The notes under the pieces are model-generated. The model saw only the letters and a list, made by a program, of their open reading frames with translations, made no database searches and was not told the DNA's origin. Source: DATMER01 sp035536935 (GTDB lineage Bacteria; Acidobacteriota; Thermoanaerobaculia; Multivoradales; UBA5704). From it: a stretch of DNA of 64,000 bases. The DNA lies in the NCBI GenBank assembly GCA_035536935.1, contig DATLNC010000082.1, forward strand, positions 7,943-71,942, in the 5' to 3' direction. Position 1 is the stretch's first letter. Every line of letters starts with the position of its first letter. Positions 47,355 to 56,783 of the stretch are shown piece after piece. The position numbers were made by a program, and so were the translations under genes.

Positions 47355-49013
47355 TCACACCCCCCGCGCATCCAGCAGCCTCAGCACCACGCCGCCCCTG
47401 TACGAATCGGGCTCCAGGTGGCCGAGCACCTCGAAGGCGCCGTCGAGGTCGGCCGCCCTCCCCTGCCAGCCCCAGCCCACCAGCTCGACCGTGGCGCCAT
47501 CCGCGCTCCGGGTGCGGGCCGAGAGGTGGCCGCCGCCGAAGGCCCGCGGCGCTCCGTCGAGCCGGAGAGGCCCCGTGCGCACCAGGGGCCGCGGATTGCC
47601 CTGGCCGAAGGGCTCGAGCTTTGCGAGGTCGGCCAGAAGACGGAGCGAGATCTGCCGCGGCTCCAGGTGCAGCTCGTACTCGTGCCGGCCCGCCAGCAGC
47701 GAGTCGGGCCATTCGCGGCCGGCATCCTCCCATTCGCTCCGCAGATCTTCGAGGCGGTCCAGCCGCACGGTCAGGCCGACCGCCTGGGCATGGCCGCCGA
47801 AGCGCTCCATCCGGTCGTTCCAGGCGGAGAGGAAACGGTGCAGCTCCAGGCCGGGCACGCTGCGGCCTGAGCCTGTTGCCAGATCCCCTTCCACCGACAG
47901 GAGCAGCGTCGGACGGCGCAGCTCCTTGGCGATGCGGCCGGCCGCGATCCCGACCACCCCCTTGTGCCACTCCGGGCTCCAGGCCACGAGGATCGGCGGC
48001 AGGGGCTTTCCTGAGAACTGGCGGCGGGCCTCATCCACTACATGGGCCTCCTCCGACTGGCGCTCGCGGTTCCAGCCGTCGAGCTCGACGGCCAGCTCCA
48101 TGGCGCGTTTGGGATCGCGGCTCATCAGCAGCTCCAGCGCCTTTTCCGCGTTGTCGAGCCGGCCGGCGGCGTTCAGGCGCGGTCCCAGCCGGTAGCCCAC
48201 GTCCGCGGCGCTGAACGGCGGCTTCACCCCGGATTGCCGGATCAGCGCCTTGAGCCCCTCGGACCGCGGCTCCGCCAGGGCGCGCAACCCGAGCGTGGCA
48301 ATCACCCGGTTCTCGCCGTGGAGCGGCACCAGGTCGGCGATCGTGCCCAGGCAGGCGATGCGCAGCAGCCGGGCGGGATCGACATTGCGCCCGCAACGGC
48401 CGGCGAACGCCTGGGCGAGCTTGAACGCCAGCCCGGCCGCGGCGAGATCCCGGAAGGGATAGGTGCAGCGCGATTGGTGCGGGTTGATGTGCAGCGTCCC
48501 GGGCGGCAGCTCGCAGCCGGGCAGGTGATGGTCGGTGACCAGAACCTCGATCCCATGGGCGAACGCGTGCTCCGCGGCCGCGGCCGACGAGCTGCCGCAA
48601 TCCGCGGTGACGATCAGGCGGCAGCCCAGTTCCCTGGCGCGCTCCACGTGGACCGGCTGGAAACCGTAGCCCTCGCGCAGCCGGTGCGGCAGGATTGCCA
48701 CGGCTTCGATCCCGCAGGCGCAGAGCACGGCCAGGAGGAGCGCGGTGGAGGTCACCCCGTCCACATCGTAATCGCCGACGATGGCGACCTTGTCGTGGTC
48801 CGCCCGGGCGCGGAGGAGCCGCTCGACCGCCTCTTCCATGCCGGCGAGGAGGAACGGATCGTGGAGCTGCTCCAGGGTCGGGTTCAGGAACAGCTCGGCG
48901 GACCCGGCGTCGCTCACGCCGCGGCGGGCGAGCGGAGCCGCGAGCCAGGGCGGGAAACCGGCTCGCTCCAGCTCGGCAGCGGCGGCAGGGATCTCCGCGG
49001 TGACCCAATCCAT
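47355..49013 (-). CDS. recJ: Single-stranded-DNA-specific exonuclease RecJ
   Basis: A 552-residue 5'-3' exonuclease of recombination and repair. DHH-family metal motifs: VAIVGDYDVDGVTSTALLLA, IVTADCGSS, LVTDHHLPG, LGTIADLVPL, and GPRLNAAGRLDNAEKALELL. The DHHA1 domain has RFGGHAQAVGLTV, and an OB-like C-terminus follows (FEPFGQGNP-like KLEPFGQGNPRPL). I start at the Met at 49013 (MDWVTAEIP), 13 nt after accA; the frame to 49088 would overlap accA. Confidence 0.93.
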   Translation of the reverse strand: MDWVTAEIPAAAAELERAGFPPWLAAPLARRGVSDAGSAELFLNPTLEQLHDPFLLAGMEEAVERLLRARADHDKVAIVGDYDVDGVTSTALLLAVLCACGIEAVAILPHRLREGYGFQPVHVERARELGCRLIVTADCGSSSAAAAEHAFAHGIEVLVTDHHLPGCELPPGTLHINPHQSRCTYPFRDLAAAGLAFKLAQAFAGRCGRNVDPARLLRIACLGTIADLVPLHGENRVIATLGLRALAEPRSEGLKALIRQSGVKPPFSAADVGYRLGPRLNAAGRLDNAEKALELLMSRDPKRAMELAVELDGWNRERQSEEAHVVDEARRQFSGKPLPPILVAWSPEWHKGVVGIAAGRIAKELRRPTLLLSVEGDLATGSGRSVPGLELHRFLSAWNDRMERFGGHAQAVGLTVRLDRLEDLRSEWEDAGREWPDSLLAGRHEYELHLEPRQISLRLLADLAKLEPFGQGNPRPLVRTGPLRLDGAPRAFGGGHLSARTRSADGATVELVGWGWQGRAADLDGAFEVLGHLEPDSYRGGVVLRLLDARGV

Positions 49014-49026
49014 CCGGGACAGAATC

Positions 49027-49980
<954 letters not shown>

Positions 49981-50077
49981 GCCGCCGGGCAAACTACCAG
50001 ACGGGGGGGCTGGGGACAAGGGGGGAGCCCATGATCGTGGGAACGCGCAAAGAGGTGTGGAGGGAGGGTGAGGGACC

Positions 50078-50746
50078 TTACTCCGGCCGTTCGCGAAGAC
50101 GCTTCAGCTCCGCCTCGAGCAACCGGAGCCGCGCTTCGGCGGCAAGACGGGCCTCGTCCGCCTCTGTGGCGGACAGGAGACTCTCTCCGGTCTCCCGGTC
50201 GAAAAGCCGGAGCTGTTGTCCCTCGGGCTGCAAGACCAAGCCGGTCGTGCGGCTCTCCAGCGACCCATCCGTTTTAAACGGAAGCTGCTGATATCGCCCG
50301 CCGTCCAGCCGGCAGCCTTGGAGCCGGGGCCGCAGATAATCCCCCAAAGGATCGAACAGGAAGAGCTCCTCCACCCCCAGCCGCTCATACAGCTTTTTCT
50401 TTCCTATGTCCTCATCCCTGGTGCTCTCCGAAGTCAGCTCGGTGACCAGAGAAGGCACCCGGCCGTCCTCTTCCCACACCTTGTAGGTCCGGCGGGGGTT
50501 CTCTTTCCTCTTGCCGGCGCCCCGGACCAGGAAGACGTCCGGTGCCACGCAGGCTCTGGGGTCTCCCTCCCGGTAATAGAGAAAGAGGTTGCCCCAGACG
50601 TAGACATCCGGCACGTCGGCGTAGCGCCGCACCAGTGCGAACCGCAGGTCTTCCAGGACCTGGGCATGGATCTGGGTCTCCCCCATGGGCCGCCCATCGG
50701 ACTCGGGATAGTGGATTTCGTTCTGGAGAGGGATGGACATCGGCAA
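50078..50746 (-). CDS. Uma2 family endonuclease (DUF820)
   Basis: A 222-residue restriction-endonuclease-like protein. VWGNLFLYYREGDPRACVAP followed by DVFLVRG carries the catalytic Asp, VTELTSESTRDEDIGKKKLY the second acidic residue and lysine, and GVEELFLFDP the following strand. The last 40 residues are Arg/Glu-rich coiled coil. Uma2 proteins are very frequent in cyanobacteria and Chloroflexota and are of unknown role; mobile-element association is common. A second Met 2 codons in (50740) is possible. It is divergent from the glycosyltransferase across the second 21-bp array. Confidence 0.82.
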   Translation of the reverse strand: MPMSIPLQNEIHYPESDGRPMGETQIHAQVLEDLRFALVRRYADVPDVYVWGNLFLYYREGDPRACVAPDVFLVRGAGKRKENPRRTYKVWEEDGRVPSLVTELTSESTRDEDIGKKKLYERLGVEELFLFDPLGDYLRPRLQGCRLDGGRYQQLPFKTDGSLESRTTGLVLQPEGQQLRLFDRETGESLLSATEADEARLAAEARLRLLEAELKRLRERPE

Positions 50747-50869
50747 CCTCCCGGCTCCGCTTGGACCGTGATTCCATCACAAGGACCCGTAGGAGCGCAA
50801 CACGGTGAGGACAAGTCTAGCATGCAGAGGCCAGGCGTCGAGGGAAGCCGTTCCGCCTGCAGTGTGAGC

Positions 50870-51109
50870 CACTCGGGGATTCCCGAGCGACTGAGGGCAA
50901 TCCCCGGGCGACTGGGGGAAATCCCCGGGCGACTGGGGGAAATCCCCGGGCGACTGGGGGAAATCCCCGAGCGACTGGGGGATATCCCCGAGCGACTGAG
51001 GGAAATCCCCGAGCGACTGAGGGAAATCCCCGAGTGACTGGGGGATATCCCCGAGTGACTGGGGGATATCCCCGAGCGACTGGGGGATATCCCCGAGTGG
51101 CTCGGGGAT
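50870..51109. repeat. Intergenic array of eleven 21-bp repeats
   Basis: Units begin at 50879, 50900, 50921, 50942, 50963, 50984, 51005, 51026, 51047, 51068 and 51089, a strict 21-bp period. The unit is near ATCCCCGAGCGACTGGGGGA, with imperfect palindrome arms CCCC.AG and CT.GGGG. Copies differ at few positions (GAGCGA/GGGCGA/GAGTGA; GGGAAA/GGGATA). It ends in the near-palindrome CCCCGAGTGGCTCGGGG. It sits in the divergent region between the Uma2 gene and the glycosyltransferase. The array has no sequence likeness to the 17.8-kb array, only the same period and palindromic core. Confidence 0.88.
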
Positions 51110-51159
51110 GCGCTCCAAAGCCTCGGGGATGCGCTCGAACTCGATTATCCTACGCGGCA

Positions 51160-51960
51160 ATGCGGGCCCTGGCCATTATCGCGACCTACAACGAGGAGCG
51201 GTTCATCGGCGGCTGCCTGGAGCATCTCTTCTCCCAGGGCATCGAAGCGTACCTTTGTGACAACCAGTCGACCGACGGCACCGTCGAGATCGCCAGGCGC
51301 TATCTTGGAGCCGGGCTGCGCGGCATCGAGCAGCTCCCCCGCGACGGCACGTACCGCTGGCGCGGCATCCTGCGCCGCAAGGAGGAGCTCGCGAACGAGC
51401 TGGAGGCCGACTGGTTTCTGCACCTCGACGCCGACGAGGTGCCGCTGCCGCCGCAGGCCGGCCAGACGCTCGCCGAGGCCCTGGCCGAGGCCGACGCGAG
51501 CGGCTGCAACGCGGTGGAGTTCTCGGAGTTCACCTTCGTGCCGACGCGCGAGGAGCCCCACCACGACCATCCGGACTACCGCCGCACCATGCACTGGTAC
51601 TACCCGTTCGCCCCCAGCGCTCTGCACCTGGTGCGCGCCTGGAAGCGGCAGCTCCAGGCCGTCGATCTCGCCAGCTCGGGGGGGCACGTGCCCGACTTCC
51701 CCGGCCGCCTCCTCTGGAGCCGCCGCTGCCGGCTCCGGCACTATCTCTTCCTCAGCCGCGAGCACGCGCTGCGCAAGTACGTGTTGAAGGTCTACGACCC
51801 GCAGGAGGTACACGCCGGCTGGCATGGCTGGCGCTCCAGGCTCACCGCCGATGCCGTGCGGCTGCCCTCGCAGGCCGAGCTGCGCACCGCCCATACCGAC
51901 GACGACCTCGATCCCTCGTCGCCGCGCACGACCCACTGCCTTCTCTGGGAGAATCCTTGA
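51160..51960 (+). CDS. Family 2 glycosyltransferase
   Basis: A 266-residue GT-A enzyme. The nucleotide-sugar part is MRALAIIATYNEERFIGGCL and AYLCDNQSTDGTVEIARRYL, and the DXD-type metal motif is FLHLDADEVPLP. The acceptor half has HWYYPFAPSALHLVRAWKRQ and HYLFLSREHALRKYV. There is no membrane helix. The ATG at 51160 lacks a ribosome site and has TATCCT 9 nt upstream, so a leaderless mRNA is possible. It overlaps the next glycosyltransferase by 4 nt. The sugar and acceptor are unknown; LPS or capsule is a guess. Confidence 0.82.
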   Translation: MRALAIIATYNEERFIGGCLEHLFSQGIEAYLCDNQSTDGTVEIARRYLGAGLRGIEQLPRDGTYRWRGILRRKEELANELEADWFLHLDADEVPLPPQAGQTLAEALAEADASGCNAVEFSEFTFVPTREEPHHDHPDYRRTMHWYYPFAPSALHLVRAWKRQLQAVDLASSGGHVPDFPGRLLWSRRCRLRHYLFLSREHALRKYVLKVYDPQEVHAGWHGWRSRLTADAVRLPSQAELRTAHTDDDLDPSSPRTTHCLLWENP

Positions 51961-52913
51961 GCCCGTGGTTCCGGCGCAAGGTTCCACGGCGGCCGGTCGT
52001 CCTCTGTGTCGTCGATCGCCCGAACTGGGCGCATGACCGCAAGACCGACGCGCTGGCGAGGGCGCTCGGCGGCACCTACGAGATCGTAAAGCGTTACCAG
52101 GCGGAGGTCTCCGCCGACGATCTCGAGCGCGCCGACTGCGTGCTCCTGTACTACTGGCTCCAGGCCGAGCGGCTGCCCCACCTGCGGGAGGCGCTGCTGC
52201 GTGTCCGTGACCGCTTGGTCATCGGCATCTGCGGCCACTACGAGCTCGACGGTGCCTGGCGTGCGCCGGGGCTCGCCACTCTCGAAGAGCTGCCGCGTGC
52301 CGTGTTCGCGAACAATCGGCTGCTGATCGACGAGCTCAGGCCGCTGCTCGCCCGGCCGGTGTACTTCACACCGAACGGCGTGGACACCGGGTTCTTCCGG
52401 CCGGCCACGGCACCGAAAGCGCCCGCGCGTTCCTTGCGGGTCGGCTGGGCCGGGAGCCTCACCAACGCGACGCCGGAGCACCGGGGCGTGCATGAATTCA
52501 TCGCTCCCGCCGTAGCGGCAGTGGAAGGCGCGGAGCTGCGCCTGGCGGTGCGCGAGGAGAGGTGGCGCAGCCAGGAGGAGATGCTTGAGTTCTACCGCTC
52601 GCTCGACGTCTATGTCTGCGCCAGCCGCAGCGAAGGGACGCCCAACCCCTGCCTGGAGGCTGCCGCTTGCGGCTTGCCGGTGATCACGACGCGCGTCGGC
52701 AACATGCCCGAGCTGATCCGCGACGGCGAGAACGGCTTCTTCGTCGAACGGGACGCCGCCGACATCGCGGAAAAGCTACGCCGGCTGCGCGACGACCCCG
52801 GGTTGCGGGAACGCCTCGGGCGAGCCGCCCGCGTGGCCGTAGGGGCCTGGGACTGGCGTCATCTGGCAGCTCGTTATGACGCGATGTTCAAGGATGTTCT
52901 GGGTAAGGCCTAG
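51957..52913 (+). CDS. Family 4 (GT-B) glycosyltransferase
   Basis: A 318-residue retaining GT-B enzyme. The C-terminal half is typical of glycosyltransferase group 1: YFTPNGVDTGFFRPA, VGWAGSL, LDVYVCASRSEGTPNPCLEA, ACGLPVITTRVGNMPELIRD, GENGFFVE. The N-terminal half is shorter than usual. The start is a TTG that overlaps the stop of the preceding glycosyltransferase (TTGA). Its stop overlaps that of convergent priA in a CTAG, like the ndh/lptFG junction at 30.5 kb. Confidence 0.85.
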   Translation: MSPWFRRKVPRRPVVLCVVDRPNWAHDRKTDALARALGGTYEIVKRYQAEVSADDLERADCVLLYYWLQAERLPHLREALLRVRDRLVIGICGHYELDGAWRAPGLATLEELPRAVFANNRLLIDELRPLLARPVYFTPNGVDTGFFRPATAPKAPARSLRVGWAGSLTNATPEHRGVHEFIAPAVAAVEGAELRLAVREERWRSQEEMLEFYRSLDVYVCASRSEGTPNPCLEAAACGLPVITTRVGNMPELIRDGENGFFVERDAADIAEKLRRLRDDPGLRERLGRAARVAVGAWDWRHLAARYDAMFKDVLGKA

Positions 52914-55324
52914 AGCAACTGCTGCGGGTCCACGTCCACCACCAGGTCATACCCCGGGTTCACCGGCAGCACCTCGCGCAGCATCCGGTGGAGATCCTTG
53001 AAGACCGCCGAGCGGGCCAGGAGCTGGAAGCGCCACTGCCCTTTCAGGCGTTCCAGGGGCGCGGGGGCCGGGCCCGAGATGCGCACCCCGCGCGAGAGCG
53101 GATGCGCGGCGAGGTCCGCGGCCAGCTCGGAGATCACCTTCCAGGCCTTGTCGCGGTCCTTGTCCCTCACCAGGAGCTGGACCATCCGGGTGTAGGGGGG
53201 ATAGTGGAAGACCCGGCGGAAGCGCATCTCTTCGCGGACGAACCCGGCGTCGTCCTGATGTAGCGCGGCCTGGATGGCGTAGTGCTCCGGATGATAGGTC
53301 TGGATGACCACCCTCCCCGGCTTCTCTCCCCTCCCCGCCCGGCCGGCGAGCTGGGTCAGGAGATGGTAGGTGCGCTCCACGGCGCGGAAGTCCGGGAAGC
53401 CGAGATAGGCGTCCGCGGCGAGGACGGCGGTCAATGCCACCCCCGGGAAGTGATGGCCCTTGGAGACCATCTGCGTGCCGATGAGCACCTGGATCTCGCC
53501 CCGTTCGAACCTCTCCAGGAGCGCGGCCAGGCCGCCTTGGCGGCGAGCGGTATCGCGGTCGAGGACGTCCACCCTGGCCTCGGGGAACAGCTCCTTGAAG
53601 GTCTCCTCCACCCGTTCCGTGCCGGCGCCGATCGGCTCCAGCGCCTCTTCCTTGCATTGAGGACAGCGCTCGGGCGCGGCAACGGCCGAGCCGCAGTAGT
53701 GGCAGAGGAGGCGGCGCATCCGGCGGTGATAGGTCCGCGGCAGGCCGCAATCGTCGCAGCGGAAGTCTTCGCCGCAGGCCCGGCAGAGGAGCACGGGGGC
53801 ATAGCCTCGGCGGTTCCGCAGCAGGATCACCTGGTCGCCGGCCGTGAGGGCTTCCGCGATCTCGTAGCGCAGCCTTTCGGAGAAGTGGACCTCGCCGGGC
53901 CGCCTCGACAGCCCTTCCTGGCGCAGGTCCACCAGGATGCCCTCGGGCAGCGTGCCCTGTCCGGCGCGCTCGGTCAGTTGAAGAAGCTCCAGCTTCCCCC
54001 GCTGCACGTTGTAGAGGCTTTCTAGGCTGGGGGTGGCCGAGACGAGCAGGGCCGCGGCGCCGGCATCCCGGGCGCGGACCAGCGCCAGGTCGCGGGCGTG
54101 GTAGCGCGGCGTGAGCTCCTGCTTGTAGGCGGTGTCCTGCTCCTCGTCGATCACGATCAGGCCGAGGTCCGGGACCGGCGCGAACAGGGCCGAACGGGGG
54201 CCGAGCACCACCCGCGCCTCGCCTTTGCGCACCCGCTCCCATTCCTGCTGCCGCTCCCCCGTGCCCAGACCCGAGTGAAGGATCGCCAGCTCCGGACCGA
54301 ACCGCTGCTCCACCGCCCGCGCCAGAGCCGGCACCAGCGCGATCTCCGGCACCAGGAGGACCGCGGCCCGTCCGCGGGCCAGCGCCGCCTCGGCCGCCCG
54401 CAGGTAGACCTCGGTCTTGCCCGAGCCCGTCATCCCCTGGAGGAGCAGAGGCGCGAACTCCTTGCGGTCGAGCACTTCGGTCAACCGGCGGAGCGCGAGA
54501 TCCTGGTCGGGACGCAGATGGATCTCCGCGGATTCCCTGGGCGCGAGGCGGTGGCGGTCCAGGGAGAGCCGCTCCACCTGGGTGAACTGGCGCAGGATGC
54601 CGAGGGAGATCAGGCGCTTCACCACCGCCGGAGTGCAGCCCACGGCGGCGGAGACTTCGGCCGTCGTGGCCGGCCTTTGGATCGCGGCCATGTACTCCAC
54701 CACGGCCCGCCCCTGGGCCGAGCGGCCGGCCGCGGCGAGATGGGTGGCGAGCCCGCCCGGCGCCAGCTCCACGGCCGAGATGTAGCGCGCCGACCGCGGG
54801 TTCTTCTCTTCCCCCGAGATCCTCCCCCGCTCCCCGAGCGACGCGAGGACCTCGCTCAAGTTCGCCAGCCCGACCTTTCCCTGAAGCTCGGCCACGGACA
54901 TCCGCCCGCCCCCCCGCAGCGCTTCGATCACCGCGGCCTCGGCGTCGCCCCGGGGAGGAGCCAGAGCGCCCGCATCCGTGAGCCACACGCGGCGGTCCCC
55001 CCAGGGGGGCAGGTCGGACGGGAGCATGGAGCGGAAGATCTCGCCGAGCGGAGCGAGGTAGTAGTCGGCCGTGAACTCGGCCAGCGCCATCAGGTCGGGA
55101 GGAAGAACCGGCTCGACGTCGATGATCTCCTCGACCGGCCGGAGGGTCACGTTCTCAGGGCGGTCCTCGTGGACCTTGACGATGATCCCGGTCAGCCGGC
55201 GCTTGCCGATCCGCACCCGGGCGCGCACCCCCGGCCGCGCAAGAGGGGCCAGGTTCGGCGGCACTTCGTAGGTGAGCGGATCAGGGAGCGGGATGGGAAG
55301 GGCGATGTCGGCGAGAGCCCTCAC
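52910..55324 (-). CDS. priA: Primosomal protein N' (PriA helicase)
   Basis: An 804-residue 3'-5' helicase that restarts stalled forks. The 3'-end-binding domain begins ALADIALPIPLPDPLTYEVP. Walker A is LLQGMTGSGKTEVYLRAAEA, the DEXH box is LIVIDEEQDTAYKQELTPRY, and zinc cysteines are in LLCRACGEDFRCDDCG, LCHYCG and CPQCKEE. Helicase motifs V-VI are LIGTQMVSKGHHFPG and QLAGRAGRGEKPGRVVIQTY. I start at a GTG (55322-55324) because it places ALP at the family position; this GTG and its GAGGGG ribosome site lie in the left inverted repeat of the DUF559 element. A TTG at 55426 overlapping the DUF559 stop is the alternative. Confidence 0.93.
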   Translation of the reverse strand: MRALADIALPIPLPDPLTYEVPPNLAPLARPGVRARVRIGKRRLTGIIVKVHEDRPENVTLRPVEEIIDVEPVLPPDLMALAEFTADYYLAPLGEIFRSMLPSDLPPWGDRRVWLTDAGALAPPRGDAEAAVIEALRGGGRMSVAELQGKVGLANLSEVLASLGERGRISGEEKNPRSARYISAVELAPGGLATHLAAAGRSAQGRAVVEYMAAIQRPATTAEVSAAVGCTPAVVKRLISLGILRQFTQVERLSLDRHRLAPRESAEIHLRPDQDLALRRLTEVLDRKEFAPLLLQGMTGSGKTEVYLRAAEAALARGRAAVLLVPEIALVPALARAVEQRFGPELAILHSGLGTGERQQEWERVRKGEARVVLGPRSALFAPVPDLGLIVIDEEQDTAYKQELTPRYHARDLALVRARDAGAAALLVSATPSLESLYNVQRGKLELLQLTERAGQGTLPEGILVDLRQEGLSRRPGEVHFSERLRYEIAEALTAGDQVILLRNRRGYAPVLLCRACGEDFRCDDCGLPRTYHRRMRRLLCHYCGSAVAAPERCPQCKEEALEPIGAGTERVEETFKELFPEARVDVLDRDTARRQGGLAALLERFERGEIQVLIGTQMVSKGHHFPGVALTAVLAADAYLGFPDFRAVERTYHLLTQLAGRAGRGEKPGRVVIQTYHPEHYAIQAALHQDDAGFVREEMRFRRVFHYPPYTRMVQLLVRDKDRDKAWKVISELAADLAAHPLSRGVRISGPAPAPLERLKGQWRFQLLARSAVFKDLHRMLREVLPVNPGYDLVVDVDPQQLL

Positions 55325-55370
55325 CCCCAGCCCCTCTCCCGGCCGCACACCCGGACCCCCGGGAGAGGGG
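55316..55370 (-). repeat. Left inverted repeat of the DUF559 unit
   Basis: It is the reverse complement of 55841-55895 except for two compensating-looking differences (C/T exchanges). Within it CCCCTCTCCC and GGGAGAGGGG pair over about 20 nt. It overlaps the probable start of priA. Confidence 0.8.
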
Positions 55371-55422
55371 GGCTCGCTAGATCCAGCGTCCTCTCCATAC
55401 GTGGCTGGATCGGGGAAGAGGC

Positions 55423-55770
55423 TCAACGGACAGCTTCGTGGATCCGCTGGAGGATCGAGTCGGGATCGTTGAAGACGGCCTCGTTGCGGAAGCGCAGGAC
55501 CTTGAAGCCTCGCTGCTGGAGGTAGATGTCCCGATTCTCGTCCCAGGCCTGCTGCGAACTTGTGTCGTGGACCTCCCCGTCCAGCTCGACGACCAGCCTT
55601 CTTTCACAGCAGCAGAAGTCAACGATGAAGATACCGATAGGGTACTGGCGGCGAAACTTCAAACCCTCGAGCCTGTGCTCGCGCAAGAGCCCCCACATCG
55701 CCTTCTCGGCTGGAGTCTGCGTCTGCCTGAGCTCCTTGGCGCGGGTGCGGACGAGTGGGCTGGGTCGCAT
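55423..55770 (-). CDS. DUF559 endonuclease (Vsr-like fold)
   Basis: A 115-residue basic protein. TRAKELRQTQTPAEKAMWGL and LLREHRLEGLKFRRQYPIGI are the family's N-terminal motif. FIVDFCCCERRLVVELDGEV holds the Asp-x(n)-Glu catalytic core of the restriction-endonuclease fold, and DENRDIYLQQRGFKVLRFRN the last strand. Proteins of this family resemble the very-short-patch repair nuclease. It is encoded between two inverted repeats, so it may act on them. Cellular role is not known. The stop overlaps a possible TTG start of priA. Confidence 0.88.
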   Translation of the reverse strand: MRPSPLVRTRAKELRQTQTPAEKAMWGLLREHRLEGLKFRRQYPIGIFIVDFCCCERRLVVELDGEVHDTSSQQAWDENRDIYLQQRGFKVLRFRNEAVFNDPDSILQRIHEAVR

Positions 55771-55817
55771 GGACCAACGCTATCGTTCCAGGGCCTCTCG
55801 GACAAGCCACGGTTGGC

Positions 55818-56099
55818 CTAACTGTCGGATCTCGCGCTCTCCCCTCTCCCGGGGGTCCGGGTGTGCGGCTGGGAGAGGGGCCGGGGGTGAGGGCTGCACT
55901 GCTCGCAAAGCCCACCCACCACCCGCCCCCGAGGCACGTGCACCCCGCACCCCGAGCACCGGATCAGGGGGATCTCAGGAGATTTCATCGATCGGGATGG
56001 CGGCCCCGCCCCTACCGCCCGCTTCAGCCGGGCCCATCCCATCTCCAGGAAAATCCAGAGAACGACGGCGAGCGCCACCAGGGCGAGGAGGCGCGTCAT
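55818..56099 (-). CDS. Small membrane zinc-ribbon protein with repeat-derived tail
   Basis: A 93-residue protein. Residues 1-20 (MTRLLALVALAVVLWIFLEM) form a membrane anchor. RCSGCGVHVPRGRVVGGLCEQC is shown here only by its ends: CSGCG and LCEQC, a four-Cys zinc ribbon. Relatives usually stop after the last Cys pair. Here the remaining 25 residues (SPHPRPLSQPHTRTPGRGES and on) are read from the right inverted repeat of the DUF559 unit, so the C-terminus is probably an insertion artefact. Function unknown. Confidence 0.7.
   Translation of the reverse strand: MTRLLALVALAVVLWIFLEMGWARLKRAVGAGPPSRSMKSPEIPLIRCSGCGVHVPRGRVVGGLCEQCSPHPRPLSQPHTRTPGRGESARSDS
55841..55895 (+). repeat. Right inverted repeat of the DUF559 unit
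   Basis: CCCCTCTCCC (55841-55850) and GGGAGAGGGG (55871-55880) form a 10-bp stem with a 20-nt loop, followed by a GGGGGTGAGGG tail. 53 of 55 bases match the reverse complement of 55316-55370. Confidence 0.8.
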
Positions 56100-56102
56100 G
56101 GA

Positions 56103-56783
56103 TCAGGCGGCGTTCCGCTGCTGCTCGACCGCTGCGGCCAGACGCTGGACGTCCGGGTTGTTCGGCTGCACCCGCTGCAGCTCCACCAGGACCTTCTTGG
56201 CCTCGTCGATCTGCTTCTTGCTGAAGGCCAGCACCACCACCTGGTTGTACAGCGATTGCCAGTGGTCGGGCGCCATCGTCTGGACCCGGCGGAAGATCTC
56301 CAGCGCCTGGTCGAACTCGCCGAGCTCCTGATAGGCGACGCCCAGGTCCGAAAGGATGTTGGGCAGCTCGGGATCCTGTGGCCGCAGCTCGACGTAATGG
56401 CTGTAGAGGTCGCGCGCCTGCATCCAGAGCGGACGGGAGCCGGCCGGGTTCGGGACCTGTTGAGCGATGTCGTAGGTCGTGTGGGCGAGGGCCAGGATGA
56501 TGTCGGGGTTGTTCGGATCCGCCTGGAGCTGCTGCTGGAGCTGCTCGAGACGGCTCATGTCCAGCGGTATTCCGGACGGAGCGCCCGACGGAGCGCCCGA
56601 AGAGGGGCCCGGGGAAGCGGGACCCTCGCCCGGCATGCCGGTGGATGGCGCTGCCCCGGCCGCGGCCTGGCCCGGCACGGCTCGAAGCGGCTGGCGCATC
56701 GTCACCTTCTCGAACATGAGCCAGGCAGCCACGAAGCCGAGGAACAGCCCGAAGGCCGCGAAGATCAGATTGTCCTTGGTCAC
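56103..56783 (-). CDS. Membrane-anchored TPR protein
   Basis: A 226-residue protein. LIFAAFGLFLGFVAAWLMFE is an N-terminal membrane helix. A Pro/Gly/Ala-rich linker (residues about 35-75) follows. The C-terminal part is TPR: ILALAHTTYDIAQQ, LPNILSDLGVAYQELGEFDQ, ALEIFRRVQTMAPDHWQSL, NNPDVQRLAAAVEQQ. It resembles CcmH/NrfG-type assembly factors in layout, without other cytochrome c genes nearby. The GTG at 56783 overlaps the upstream stop by 4 nt; the longer frame is a shadow. Confidence 0.75.
   Translation of the reverse strand: MTKDNLIFAAFGLFLGFVAAWLMFEKVTMRQPLRAVPGQAAAGAAPSTGMPGEGPASPGPSSGAPSGAPSGIPLDMSRLEQLQQQLQADPNNPDIILALAHTTYDIAQQVPNPAGSRPLWMQARDLYSHYVELRPQDPELPNILSDLGVAYQELGEFDQALEIFRRVQTMAPDHWQSLYNQVVVLAFSKKQIDEAKKVLVELQRVQPNNPDVQRLAAAVEQQRNAA

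Larger units (their letters stand above)
55316..55895. mobile_element. DUF559 gene flanked by 55-bp inverted repeats (possible REP-like unit)
   Basis: Two 55-bp repeats in inverted orientation (55316-55370 and 55841-55895) enclose one gene of the Vsr-like DUF559 family. The left repeat forms the start of priA, and the right one forms the last codons of the zinc-ribbon gene, so both look inserted. No transposase is present. The layout resembles units in which a nuclease or RAYT gene sits between inverted REP sequences. I saw no target-site duplication. Confidence 0.55.

Noticed and set aside
50078..50746. Uma2 gene as evidence of an insertion sequence
   Set aside because: No transposase, terminal inverted repeats or target duplication were found around it.
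50777..51160. A 127-codon minus-strand frame through the second 21-bp array giving heptad peptides (PQSLGD repeats)
   Set aside because: The period is a multiple of three, so several frames stay open on both strands. There is no ribosome site, and the flanks look non-coding. A coding role cannot be fully excluded.
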